Source: Harmothoe impar
Taxonomy: Eukaryota; Annelida; Polychaeta; Phyllodocida; Polynoidae
Assembly (NCBI GenBank): GCA_947462335.1
Contig: OX381708.1
Coordinates: forward strand, 8,370,001 to 8,434,000
DNA length: 64,000 nt
Reading direction: 5' to 3'
Under the pieces are notes generated by a model. The model searched no databases and was not told the DNA's origin. It saw only the letters and a list, made by a program, of their open reading frames with translations. Positions 44,756 to 55,669 of the stretch are shown piece after piece; positions within the stretch are counted from its first letter, which is position 1, and each line of letters begins with the position of its first letter. The translations under genes were made by a program, and so were the position numbers.

Positions 44756-44846
44756 TTTCTGGTGTTCGAGAAGTGAATCTTGGAGCAAATCTCAGCAGAA
44801 AGAAGCAAAGGAGGCCCTGACTTGACTGTGATCACCGATTGGAATT
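44756..44846 (+). other. Duplicated exon-like cassette 2 (91 nt, noncoding)
   Basis: Acceptor CTTTTTTTCTAACAG, then TTTCTGGTGTTCGAGAAGTG; donor GTAAGTAAGACAAG. Confidence 0.55.
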
Positions 44847-45370
44847 GTAAGTAAGACAAGTATGCGTAGTGCCGACATCACCTGCATTGTGAACTTTAGA
44901 GCTCAATAACTTCTGAACCATGAAATTAAATATAATGAAACTGCTGGGCAGTATACCCCAACTATATATACACATACTCCATAAATATGATGGGCCATCT
45001 GATTCTTGATACTACACATCTCATAGACCACTACATTTGGTTTGGCACAGAACCGGCTCAGAACCAACCCAGTGACGTACAAAACATGCTAGCTAGCTGC
45101 CACTGGTCTTTGGCTTCAGAATCCCGTTTACATTTCTTGAATATTCCAATTAGAACAGGAGCTACCCACTTATCCTCATTATCTAAAGTATTGGAGGGTC
45201 ATAAAACAAAATCTTTAAATTATGGATTTGTTTTGCAAAGTTGACAGTTTCAGTGACTGATACACATAAACTATGGAAACGTCTTATGGAAGAGGTCACT
45301 ATCTAAACTGTATACAACTGATTAATGTTTTTTGAAGCATCTTCTCTAATTGATCCTTCTGTTTTAACAG

Positions 45371-45454
45371 TTTCTGGTGATTTGGAGAAGTGAACCGTGC
45401 AACAATTCTCAGCAGAAAGACACAACCAGTCCTGCCAGATCACTCATTGAGATT
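45371..45454 (+). other. Duplicated exon-like cassette 3 (84 nt, noncoding)
   Basis: Acceptor CTGTTTTAACAG, then TTTCTGGTGATTTGGAGAAG; donor GTGAGTATGACAA. Confidence 0.55.
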
Positions 45455-46264
45455 GTGAGTATGACAACTTATCATTGTATGTTTGTACATGTTATAGCCC
45501 ATGAGTTACCCTGAAAAGATTTGTATATGTTAAGGTTAAAGGAAAAATCGTGAACAAGGCGCTTTTGGTGTATTTGAGTTTCATGCCTTCTAAAACTCTA
45601 GTCAATGAGAATGTGAAATGATGTTAATACTGTTATATGTAAAATAATATTACATGAATGGCTACATTAAGATGTATTGATTCCCTTGATTCAAAACCCT
45701 TCAGAATTGCTTATTTTTTCTTTCTGTGGGTAGCCTAAATCTTCTGAAAACGGAAAAACTGAAGAGAAAATCCCAGGCTACTTCTTAAAATGATGGAATT
45801 AAAAAAAAAGAAAAGTCAGATTTTAGCATCATAGCTATCATTTGCCTGTGGGGCTATTGTTTCCCATAAGGAAATGAACCCCTACAGTGTCAATCTGCGG
45901 CCCGTGGTCACATTGAGCTTAAATTGATGACCAAGCATTACAGCATACCTATCAGTACCTACCTAGGCATTGAACTGGACAGTGACCTTTATTTTAAAGG
46001 CCACTTAAAAGGGGTCTAGAAAAGACTATTGTAAAAAGCATATCTATTAAATAGACTCGCCCTCAGACACACTGAGGATGCTGCTCTAGATGTAGTAAAG
46101 ACCATGGGTCTCCCCTGTATTGACTACGGACAGCACAGGTTTTAACAAGGCCTCAGCATGGTGAGTGACATGGCTATATAGGGTATCATGGGAAGGTGTG
46201 CAACTAGAAGTCCAAGGTCAAGTATGGACAGCCTATATATATGCTCCTGGTAACAAGGCTAGCC
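45455..46264. other. Spacer between cassette 3 and the hairpin MITE
   Basis: No gene seen. Confidence 0.4.
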
Positions 46265-47019
46265 TTAAGGGGGCACAATAGGGTAAATCCATAAAAACGG
46301 TAAATCATGTATACATATTTCAGCAGAAACATATTAAAACTTAACATGTTATATATGGATATGACCATAAAAAAAGTCTGCATCAAATTTCTTCAAATAT
46401 TTTGTGTTGCCATGGCTGTGGAATGTTTATGGAACAAAAACGTTCTTTTTTTGCTCCTCTTCATTAGAATGGCACTATTGTATAGAAATATGGGTCAATT
46501 TTAATTTTTTCAGATTGTAATGGGTTTTTGGTGTCCCTGCTGAGGGCGGTTTTTCTTCTTTTGTCTATATTCCAATTATTAAGCTATTAAGCTCTACAGA
46601 GCCATTTAAAGTTGCATAGTTACCAAAAAAAAGGTGATTTTCTCAAATTTCCCCTAAAAATCACCTTTTTTTGGTAACTATACATCTTTGAAAGGCTCTG
46701 TGGACCTTAATATTTGAAATATAGATAAAAGAAGAAAAACCGCCCTCAGCAGGGACACCAAAAACCCATTACAATTAGAAAAAATTAAAATTGAACCATA
46801 TTTCTATACAATAGTGCCATTCTAATGAAAAGGAGAGAAAAAAGAACGTTTTTGTTCCATAAACATTCCACAGCCATAGCAACACTAAATAATGGAAGAA
46901 ATTTGATGAAGGCCTTACATATGGTCATAACCATATATAATATGCCTTGTTTTAATACAATCCTACTGAAATAAACATGATCAACTGTTCTACTTCTCTA
47001 CCCTATTGTGCCCCCTTAA
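46265..47019. mobile_element. 755 bp full-length hairpin MITE with TTAA ends
   Basis: The left end TTAAGGGGGCACAATAGGGT is inverted at the right, closing CCCTATTGTGCCCCCTTAA. The two halves are inverse along almost their whole length (~370 bases per arm), meeting near 46645 in AAGGTGATTTT/AAAATCACCTT. TTAA flanks suggest piggyBac- or Kolobok-type mobilisation. No transposase is encoded. Confidence 0.88.
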
Positions 47020-47058
47020 AAAGGTACAAAGCTCCGTTGATAGGATGGCCAGGGGTTG

Positions 47059-47356
47059 TTAGGCCAAAAAAAAAAAAGGTTTGTTTCAGGTCACCTGACC
47101 GACCCTATCTGATCAGGGCCGACCCTAGGTTTTTTTATGCAATTTTGAAGAAATTTCTATATTTTTAGACTTTTTTGGGGTCAATTTTAGGTTTCCAAAA
47201 TTTTGGAAAAAAATCTCTCCATTTTTACACTTTTTTGGGTCAATTTTAGAGGGGAAGTAAAAAAAAAAAAAGTAAAAAAAAAAAAAATCCGACCTACCGA
47301 CCCTAGAGTTTCTTGCCATGTTACCTGAAACAAAACTTTTTTTTCATTTGGCCTTA
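47059..47356. mobile_element. MITE with TAGGCCAAA ends and A/T-rich interior
   Basis: The left end TTAGGCCAAAAAAAAAAAAG continues GTTTGTTTCAGGTCAC. The right end is its inverse, with GTTACCTGAAACAAAAC and TTTGGCCTTA. Second-tier inverted motifs CCGACCCTA / TAGGGTCGG lie inside. Confidence 0.75.
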
Positions 47357-47639
47357 CTATAAAATAAAGACACTCCCACTGAGGTGCTGAGGGCTAGGGC
47401 AGGTATCTCCCTCCTTGGGGAATGTAGACAACATACTCTGAGTATAGCAGCCTTTAGATATGTCAATACTAGTTAATAACAATTATCTACACATCGTTTC
47501 TGTTAGCATTTTGGCTGCAGAGGCGTCAAAAACAATCTGAACTGGGCTGTTTACCAGGCGACCTGGAGACCTTATACAAAAATAAAAGCAAGGTGACTTT
47601 TAGACAAATTTGGCTATATCATAAAGGGCCTAAAGAATT

Positions 47640-48060
47640 GATCATATGCCTTTAATTTTAGGGGCAGTCTGATGACATCCTAGAATGCTAAGGGCCCTTC
47701 TACAACCATTGGTAATCAACAATCATGTACATTTGTGATGGTAGCACACTTCATATGCCATCACAGCATGGTATGTGACATCATAGCACTGTCCTAAATG
47801 TCATAACTCTTTAAATATCAACATATCACTAAAGTTGACAAAACAATTGTGGGGGTAAAGTCACATCATTGTAAGTGATGTGTTAGCCTCGTGGGTGACA
47901 GTACAGGACAGCACTGAGAGTGACATTACAGCAATGAGGATGGCACTGTGCCATCACAACATGCCATCACAACATGGTAGGTGAAGTCATAGCACTGTGT
48001 TGTTGATGTCACAGCCCTTTAAATACCACAAAATCACTGTAGTTGACATGAAAACTGTGG
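47640..48060. other. Spacer with dispersed minisatellite-like words
   Basis: It holds single or degenerate forms of the GATGTGACAGCACTG unit found in the next array. No gene. Confidence 0.4.
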
Positions 48061-48073
48061 GGGTAAAATCACA

Positions 48074-48425
48074 TCATTGTATGTAAATGGCAGTAAAAGC
48101 GCTGTGGGTGATGTGACGGCACTTTGGGTTATGTGACAGCACTTTGCGTGATGTGACAGCACTGTGGGTGATGTGACAGCATGATGGGTAATGTGATAGC
48201 ACTGTGGGTGACATGACAGCACTGTCGGTGATGTGACAGCATGATGGGTGATGTGACAGCACTTTGGTTGACATGACAGCATTGTGGCTGATGTGACAGC
48301 ATGATGGGTGATGTAGCAGCACTGTGGGTGACATGACAGCACTGTGGGTGATGTGACAGCACTATGGTTGATGTGACAGCACTTTTGGTGATGTGACAGT
48401 ACTTATGATCAATACAGAGCGGAGA
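48074..48425. repeat. 20 bp minisatellite, GTGGGTGATGTGACAGCACT unit
   Basis: About 17 tandem units with point variants. Open in all three frames of one strand, because 20 bp repeats in three phases give a 20-residue repeat; not a gene. Confidence 0.93.
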
Positions 48426-48454
48426 CACTCACGTTTATTCTTAATTGGACAAAC

Positions 48455-48600
48455 AATTTATGCAAGCAGGCCACAAGCTCACCAAATCCTTTATCACATT
48501 CTAAATACAAATGTGTGTCTCTGGGTCATCATGTGTGCTCTCAGGTTAACAAACTTACTGAATCATTTAAGAAACCCTCACACATGATCTTAATGTAGCA
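48455..48600 (-). pseudogene. Decayed C2H2 zinc-finger relic
   Basis: The minus strand reads FSKFVNLRAHMMTQ within broken frames, matching the C2H2 helix pattern FSxxxNLxxHMMTH. Stops and lost cysteines show decay. Confidence 0.5.
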
Positions 48601-48643
48601 AACAGATAGTTTGTAACACTAATTGATTCTTTTGTTTAAACAG

Positions 48644-48727
48644 TTTCTGGTGTTTCGGAAAGGTGAACGTGGATCAATTCTTAGCAGAAAGATACAACAA
48701 GGCCTGCCTGGGATACAGATTGAAATC
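48644..48727 (+). other. Duplicated exon-like cassette 4 (84 nt, noncoding)
   Basis: Acceptor TTTTGTTTAAACAG, then TTTCTGGTGTTTCGGAAAGG; donor GTGAGTATGATAA. It is the nearest cassette to the HNH exon. Confidence 0.55.
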
Positions 48728-48903
48728 GTGAGTATGATAAATCATTTGAATGTTTGTTTGATTATGCCGAGGTAAAATGACAAACCTTTAAATATAGTTT
48801 TACGCACATTTGCATTCCAGTGCATCTGAGTTTCATATGATCACAATGGTATAAAGTATATGCATATGTAAAGTTTAGGCTAAATATTTTTTAATCATTA
48901 CAA

Positions 48904-49332
48904 ATGAAGGTGTAGAGTGTGTAGGGACTGCTTGGTGACGTTGTAGAATGTGTAGGGACAGCCTGGTGATGTGGTAGAATGTGTAGGGATGGCCTGGTGA
49001 CATTGTAGAATGTGTAGGGACGGCCTGGTGACATTGTAGAATGTGTAGGGACGGCCTGGTGACATTGTAGAAGGTGTAGAGACGGCCTGGTGACGTTGTA
49101 GAATGTGTAGAGACAGCTTGGTGACGTTGTAGAATGTGTAGAGACAGCCTGGTGACGTTATAGAATGTGTAGAGACAGCCTGGTGACGTTGTAGAATGTG
49201 TAGAGACGGCCTGGTGACGTTGTAGAATGTGTAGGGACGGCCTGGTGACGTTGTAGAATGTGTAGGGACGGCCTGGTGACGCTGTAGAATGTGTAGGGAT
49301 GGCCTGGTGAAGTTGTAGAATGTGTAGGGGCA
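48904..49332. repeat. 31 bp minisatellite, GGCCTGGTGACGTTGTAGAATG-type unit
   Basis: About 14 tandem units of GTGTAGGGACGGCCTGGTGA plus CGTTGTAGAAT with point variants. Single related units occur at 44600-44715. Long open frames on the minus strand are repeat artefacts. Confidence 0.93.
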
Positions 49333-49829
49333 GCAATACATGACTACTGAACCCTTATCAATGGGGATGTCATACGATCATAATGGTATAATGAAGTTAA
49401 TGGCTAAATATATTTTGATTGTTTAATGCTTAAAAATGTATTTACCCAAACAAACCTACTGAAAAAATTATGACAAAAGAATTCATGATAAAAATATATG
49501 GTGATCCACACATAGAAGCAACTCTCACATGGTCTAACTGTGATGAATAATTTGCACAGACGTGTTACTTAATAGAGCGCATAATGCTAGACAAACACTT
49601 TTTGAGCATTCATAAGATTTAAAGAGTTTGGTTCCAAAATACAACAAGCGCCATTTTGAAAAATGACACCAACTTTTGACAAAAGTGTAGGTCAATAATA
49701 GATAAATGCAATTTTTAAACAATTTCCCCTCAAAATCCTATTTTTCATGTCTTTAGGCCCTCTGTTGTGTACATATTATATCCGAGGCACTATAATTGCA
49801 AATATGGTAGCCTTAGAGAATCCGCTACA

Positions 49830-50090
49830 TGCTTCAGTTCTGGAATTGATTTGCTGCGTTTTGCAACGAAACTCTTTAATTTTCTTATGTCTGAACCATG
49901 ACTCACAGAGATAATAAGGATAATAAAGAGTCCTGTGTTGGTCATCATGTGTGTTTTCTGGTTAGCAAGCTTACTGAATGTTTTTTCACATTCTGTGTGG
50001 GTTGTCATGTGATAACCACGTTAAACAGCTCACTGAACACCTTGAGGACCTTCACGCAAATTCTCAATGTGGCTAACCGTTCTTAAGAGC
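49830..50090 (-). pseudogene. Decayed C2H2 zinc-finger relic
   Basis: The minus strand reads TECEKTFSKLANQKTHMMTN, a recognisable finger with one of the two cysteines lost, flanked by further decayed finger DNA. Confidence 0.6.
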
Positions 50091-50499
50091 AGGAAACATA
50101 ATGATTCCCATATATATAAAACGGCATTAATTGGCACCAGCGAACCATCCCATTGAAATAAGCTTGATTGCTTGCCGGGAACAGATAAACCAAAAGAGGC
50201 TACACAAAAATATGTACTTTCTTCAAAGATAACTTGATTGTTCCATTAATTATACTTGAGTAAATATTTTGAGGGTTTATTATCGACTTAAGTTTCCCTT
50301 CACTCAATTATTCCCCATCATACATGTGTATTTTTAAAGGAAAATCACACTTTGAAGCCTACTCTCGTACTAAGTCCCCGGCAACAAAGAGTCAGAAAAT
50401 GTCAGCAACATCCGCCATTCTTTTCTCCTGTATTCATGTCATTAAATAACATTTCTATCCATTAATGGTGAGGGAACACTACGGAATTGCAAAGTTCAT

Positions 50500-50860
50500 A
50501 CCAAGTACATGTCTCTGTTGAAATATGATGGTAAAACAACTTTAAATAATTGAGAAAACTCAGGGTGAACATTTGAACCGGGCCTCTCCCAGAGAATCTG
50601 CTTGAAGAGTGAGGATGCTACCGTGCACCGCGCTGGTAGGCACGGACTCATTGCCATGGTGACGCCATCTGGGGCAGTGGGACGCTGCTGCTTTGTGGAG
50701 TTCCCGCGCCCTGCAAAGGCCTGCATTCCGGGCGGCGGTGGGGAGGGGGGGGTAGGTGGACACCAAAGCCAAAGGCGTGAGTTATACTTTATAGATACTA
50801 GTAGGTCTATCTTATATGATTATTGGGCGGGGGAGGGGTAGGATAGGCCTTCGTTTCGGT
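50500..50860. other. GC/CpG-richer segment, possible promoter
   Basis: GC content rises around 50580-50760 (GCGCCCTGC, GGGCGGCGGTGGGG). Frames on both strands lack domains. Confidence 0.3.
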
Positions 50861-50954
50861 TAGGCCTAGGCTACTCTTTTTCTAGAATTAGTTTAACTCA
50901 AAATCCAGTCGCCGAAGGCGCTGGTATACCATAAAGAGGAAAACTTTTCCCACA

Positions 50955-51095
50955 TGTTATCTTAACCAATAACATGACGATCCAGACAAACCCTCATGTG
51001 CGTTCTTAGTGAGCAAAAAGTTTACACAAGCAGGTAACTGAAAGAAACACATGATGATCCAAACAGGGGAGAAAACCTAATATGTGTTTTCTACA
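50955..51095 (+). pseudogene. Decayed C2H2 zinc-finger relic, plus strand
   Basis: One frame reads SKKFTQAGN, a stop, then KKHMMIQTGEK, the finger helix and linker, with a second stop soon after. Orientation is opposite to the two relics at 48.5 and 49.9 kb. Confidence 0.6.
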
Positions 51096-51493
51096 ACATC
51101 TGTATCATTTCTGTTGCATACAGAATTGAGTATGGTGGAAGTCATAAATAAAACTTAGTTTTGCCAGATTTAGTAAGTCATGGTTTATATATAGGGTCCA
51201 GAAAGGATCTAGTATATTACTATATTATTTAACGTGGGGAGGTGAGTCATGATGTGGCTTTTCTAAGGTTTAGGGTCACTAGATGCCTTTATGATGTCCC
51301 CATGAAATGTTTGTATGGTCACCAAGTGACATTTCTAAGGTGGCATAGTGAGTGGCTAAGATTGTGACCTGTGAGCATATAGAAATAAGTTTAAAGTACA
51401 AAGTGTTCACCTCATTTTCCTGGCCATAAGACATAACTAAAGAATGAATTACTCAATTACTTTTTGGTTTATTTCATAGGCACGGTAGAAGAC

Positions 51494-51913
51494 ATGAGTA
51501 CGGAAGTAGTAAGCGTGATGTCAGATGAATACAGAGACAAAATTCTGAGACGCATTGAAGGTTACAGCTATGATGATCATGACACAGGCTGCAAAATCTG
51601 GAATGGACCTCTCTCTGCTAGCAAATACCCTTACCTAAAACTGACAGTCAAAGACTGGGGCAAGGGAAATCAACCTGTCCATAGATTAGTTTACGTTTTT
51701 GCTGGAAATTTGGAAAAGGAAGACCACCAAATGTCACACCTATGCCATAACAAACGATGTATAAATCTAGAACATTTGTCACATGAATGGGCATCTGTAA
51801 ACCAGCAGAGGAACAACTGTAAGAGGCGGAAGGATGAGATATGCAATGGAGTGGTAGATAAAGATATGGGAATATGCAATAGACATGGAGAGTTTGCTGA
51901 TTGTATTCTATAA
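51494..51913 (+). CDS. HNH / His-Me finger endonuclease-like protein (I-PpoI type zinc-binding)
   Basis: 139 residues in one exon. A splice acceptor (TTTATTTCATAG at 51479) lies 14 bases before the ATG, so the 5' UTR comes from upstream exons. Around residues 65-100 is VHRLVYVF followed by SHLCHNKRCINLEHL. This is the I-PpoI-type zinc-bound His-Me finger: a His for catalysis, Cys/His zinc ligands and a metal-binding Asn. A C-terminal Cys/His group (C..., CNRHGEFADC) matches the second zinc site. Key residues all appear present, so nuclease activity is possible but unproven. I-PpoI is an intron-homing enzyme; a stand-alone spliced nuclear gene suggests domestication or a mobile-element remnant. 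Upstream cassettes at 44.3-48.7 kb may be its leader exons. Confidence 0.8.
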   Translation: MSTEVVSVMSDEYRDKILRRIEGYSYDDHDTGCKIWNGPLSASKYPYLKLTVKDWGKGNQPVHRLVYVFAGNLEKEDHQMSHLCHNKRCINLEHLSHEWASVNQQRNNCKRRKDEICNGVVDKDMGICNRHGEFADCIL

Positions 51914-52007
51914 TGAGTTGGGGTAAATGCTATCACACAGGCTAGTGCGATATATATCTAGCTATTTAGCATATCACTTAATGCAATGCTGATGATTATC
52001 GGAGAGT

Positions 52008-52013
52008 AATAAA
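52008..52013 (+). terminator. AATAAA poly(A) signal of the HNH gene
   Basis: An AATAAA 95 bases after the stop codon. Confidence 0.65.
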
Positions 52014-53499
52014 GTATGTTCTTTATTGTAATTGCTGTTTCTATCATAAAGAGTGGAAGAGTGATTTTGCAAATGATGTATTTGGATTCGAGTAAATATT
52101 CCCCTTATTGTACTGTTTAGTTTCTTGATTTTAAAAGAGGATAAAATAAAATGAATGTATTCAAATACAAATGTGAATGAGCAGATTCTTTTGGATAAAT
52201 AGCAGTTAGACATGCACAAATCATTATCATTTGTATATGGAATGTATATAAACTGAGATAAATGAAAAAATAACAAAATATGAGCTTGAATAATTACTGG
52301 TCGTCATCACTCCTTTATAGTATCACATTTCCAAACAGTTCAGGGATGCTAGGTCCTCCAACTATATCCATTTCTTTAACATTCACTAGTGATTGAATCA
52401 AAATTCCTTATCTTTCTCTGAGAATAAAAGCACATTCTCTTGCTTTAAGCCCCATTAGCTATCTTGGATACCACATATCTAAGGTAATGTGATTATGTGA
52501 GGGCCTGAAGCATTAATGGAGCCTCATTTGTCACCAATGCAGTCACTATGAGTAAAGGCATACCCATAGTGATGTAGACATGGAGAGGGTATACCCCTAG
52601 TGGTGTAGACATGGTGGGGGTTTACACATAGGGGCATAGACATGAAGAGGGTATACCCATAGTGGTGTAGACATGGAGGGGGTATACCCATAGTGTTCAA
52701 GACATGGAGAGGGTATACAATGGGCGATCATATATACATGTCATGTGACGTGCATGATTGGTTGTACATTGAGCCACCCCCCCTTCAACCCCTATAAAAT
52801 TTTGGAAGTATTTTCTTTTGTAATTAACTCCCCAAAGATACATTACAGCCTGTAGGTATGGTTAGATGAGTTAAATATCGTAGTGCAGGGGGTAATAGTT
52901 GATTTTGTACTCCACCGATCATGTACGGCCACCGATCATGTACGGCCACCGATAATGTACAGCCACTTTTTAACTGCACTGATTTGGTGAAAGTGAGCCA
53001 CATGCCACCTACTATTCAAATATTGCGTAAAACAAATAATTAATTCTAGATGGAACACCCTAGCATTTCCTATATAGTTCTGTAATATGAGGTATATTAA
53101 TAACACCCGTTTGAATAAGACATATATTATCAAAGCTTAATTCCATTATAACTACCATCATTGTGTTTATAATCATATGAATAAAGTAGTTTAATATAAC
53201 TAGGGGGTAATTCACTATGGATACCTTTTCCACTTGTTGTGTAACATACATATCATGTTATTACATGTTTCTGCATTACAGAATAGCTCTCAACCCTCTA
53301 TTTGCATGTAATTAATATTTAATATTTGATAATTTTCTACCATAGATTTGGTAAGTGCATAACAGGATGTACTAGAAATAACGAACGATTCATGGTGAAA
53401 TTGGTGTCTGACTTTAGGTGAAATTACATGGTCAGCTTCAAATACAATAGGGGCATATAATATGGTACCAGATTACATGACAGGTGCATGGTACACACT
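52014..53499. other. Intergenic region with a short minisatellite
   Basis: No gene. It includes the array at 52555-52715 and a triplicated CCACCGATCATGTACGG near 52915-52960. Confidence 0.45.
52555..52715. repeat. ~31 bp minisatellite, TAGACATGGAGAGGGTATACCC-type unit
   Basis: About five tandem units reading GTATACCCATAGTGGTGTAG then ACATGGAGGG, with variants. Confidence 0.85.
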
Positions 53500-54315
53500 C
53501 ACATATTAGCTGCACCTAGACTTTGAGCCAATTGTATAAGAGTTTATAAGCCGCACCAGGGGTTTGATTTTGGCGACTTTAGTACTGTCATTTATATCTA
53601 AAAATGTGTGTATAAGCCACACCTCTACTGTGTGCCCATTCTAGAAGCTGTACTGCAGATCCATACTAGTCATGGCTTCTACAAGAGGTTTTGTGGTATC
53701 AGACCATGTGACAAGGGGGTACATGGTGTGAGATAACTGGACATGGGAATATGCAGTACTAGGTCATGTGACACAGGGGTAGATGCTACTAGAACAAGTG
53801 ACATGGTGGCACAGAGTACGAGATCACTAGACATTAAGGAACTTGTCATGGCACAAGACCATGTGACATAGGGGCATATGGTACCAGTCCATGTGACATA
53901 CCGGCACATGGTATTACACCAAAGTGCTATTGTGGCACATAAAACCAGACCATGCGACATGTGACACCTCACAAATAAGCCTAACTTGCGTATTAGCAGC
54001 TTTGGGCCGATTAAGACTTCGTACCAACTCTATATGCCACACCAGGGTTTGATTATGGCGTCTTTAGTATTGTGGTTTACATCTAAAAACCCATGTATAA
54101 GCCACATCCACACTGTCTGCCAATCATATTCATGAGCTGTATCCCCATCTGACTCCTATACTAGCCACTGCTTCTACAGGAGGTTTTACAGTACATGGTA
54201 CCAGACTTCTATGTGACATAGGGATCTAATATTCCTGAACATGCGTCTTGGGGGTTCACTGTACCAGCCCATGTGACTTTTTTGTACATGGTACCAGACC
54301 ATGTGACATGATCTA
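53500..54315. repeat. Tandem duplication carrying an ACCATGTGACAT minisatellite
   Basis: 53500-53980 and 53985-54315 both contain a CACCAGGGGTTTGATTTTGG-like part, TATAAGCCACA, a CTTCTACA-AGGTTTT part and ~30 bp units like ACCAGACCATGTGACATAGG. Frames are not genes. Confidence 0.8.
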
Positions 54316-54687
54316 GTTGAGATGGTGGTTGGGCTCCTGTATAAATACAGCTGCCAGAACGTTTTAAACGTTTTCGAATCAAGATGCCCTTTTCTGCATG
54401 ACGTTCTGGTACACTATGGCATGTGCGGATAGTTAAAACGTATTTAAACGTATTTTTAATATTTTCATTTTACAACTCCAGCTACTATAGTCTATCTATG
54501 TGGGTGAGACCATCCATAAATGTACAATTTCAGTTCCAAAGGCAAATATCAAGAAACTTAACATTAATGTATACAACTTTATTATATTTAAAGCCTCATA
54601 TCTTGGCAATATGAAAACCCCTGGCGGATTGACTAACTCCCAGGGAGTAAGTTTTTATTCATCATCAACCGAGGGCTACTGATAATG

Positions 54688-55000
54688 TGTCAAGTTCAAG
54701 TTCAAGTTCAAGTTCAATAGGTTTTTATTGCTTCCAAATCATAACATGTTTTTCAAGTGCAATAGTGGGTCGACGGCCCTCGGGGATATGTATACTAATT
54801 ATAATATGTCATACAAGTCAATGTACACCTTGACTCTAGAGTAACCGGAACATGTTGCGCTAAATATTTATACACACCAAGAAATGTATAGAAGCCAGGT
54901 GGCTCTCTTAGCCAGATTTAAACCAGTATCCGACCATTCATAATAATATCAATGTCATGTGAAATCAGCTGGCACTCTTAATGGCATAGCTTCATAATCT
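54688..55000 (-). mobile_element. 3' tail of a LINE, (TTGAAC)n-ended
   Basis: The minus strand ends in AATAAAAACCTATTGAACTT followed by three more GAACTT units. This parallels the tail of the LINE at 24 kb (TTGAA repeats). The internal limit is unclear; no RT sequence remains visible. Confidence 0.5.
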
Positions 55001-55669
55001 AACATGTTCCATACTTTATACAAAGTCTTCTTTAATACACCTCAGTGTCTCTTGCTGCAGCGCAAAAATACTTTCGGTTTATAATCAAGACCGGCATCGG
55101 TGTCACGGCCTTTTACTTTAATATGAGTTAACATACATTCATTCAGAAATACAGAATTGTCGGTCTCAATCTCCAGGACAATGAGACCACCCCCTAACTT
55201 GGGTTTTTATCTTAAGCTACAAACATACACTTTTAATATTTATATACCTTGATATTTCTATAGCACTTATGTGCTTGACGTAATAAACCCTGAATCGGTG
55301 GTCTATACTATGTGACTCAACGACAGACATACATACTAGGATGATTTTACTCCCATTTATAACTAAACTAAGCTAAGCTTTCATTGTATCGGTTTTTCGA
55401 CACTGTAGTAGTGTTCCAGTTTACCTTAGCAATTAACAATTGTTCATCTGTTATTAATGAACGCGTAGTCGGCTGGCTATGACCGTGAGCATATGTGGTT
55501 GGGTGTCATCCTCATGAGAGGTGGCATGACTGAATACAGTTGGGTGGGGGGGGGGGCAGTAGTATGAAACCATTCCTAACATCCGTCAGATCTATTTTCC
55601 TATTAAACATACAAAATATGACTGAGAAATGCCACAGATGGGCAGATAGGCTTGACATGTCAGAACATA
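55001..55669. other. Spacer, no gene seen
   Basis: No domain-bearing frame. A G-run is near 55545. Confidence 0.35.

Noticed and set aside
48034..48428. Overlapping ~100-codon frames on the minus strand
   Set aside because: They are the 20 bp minisatellite read in three frames; each gives the same repeated peptide with no domain.
44341..48727. Cassettes as coding exons
   Set aside because: Lengths are 85, 91, 84 and 84, the cassettes share no open frame, and early in-frame stops occur.
48074..49332. CRISPR array
   Set aside because: The repeats are contiguous without unique spacers and the genome is eukaryotic.
48875..49341. Two ~150-codon minus-strand frames
   Set aside because: They follow the 31 bp minisatellite exactly and have no splice or start context.
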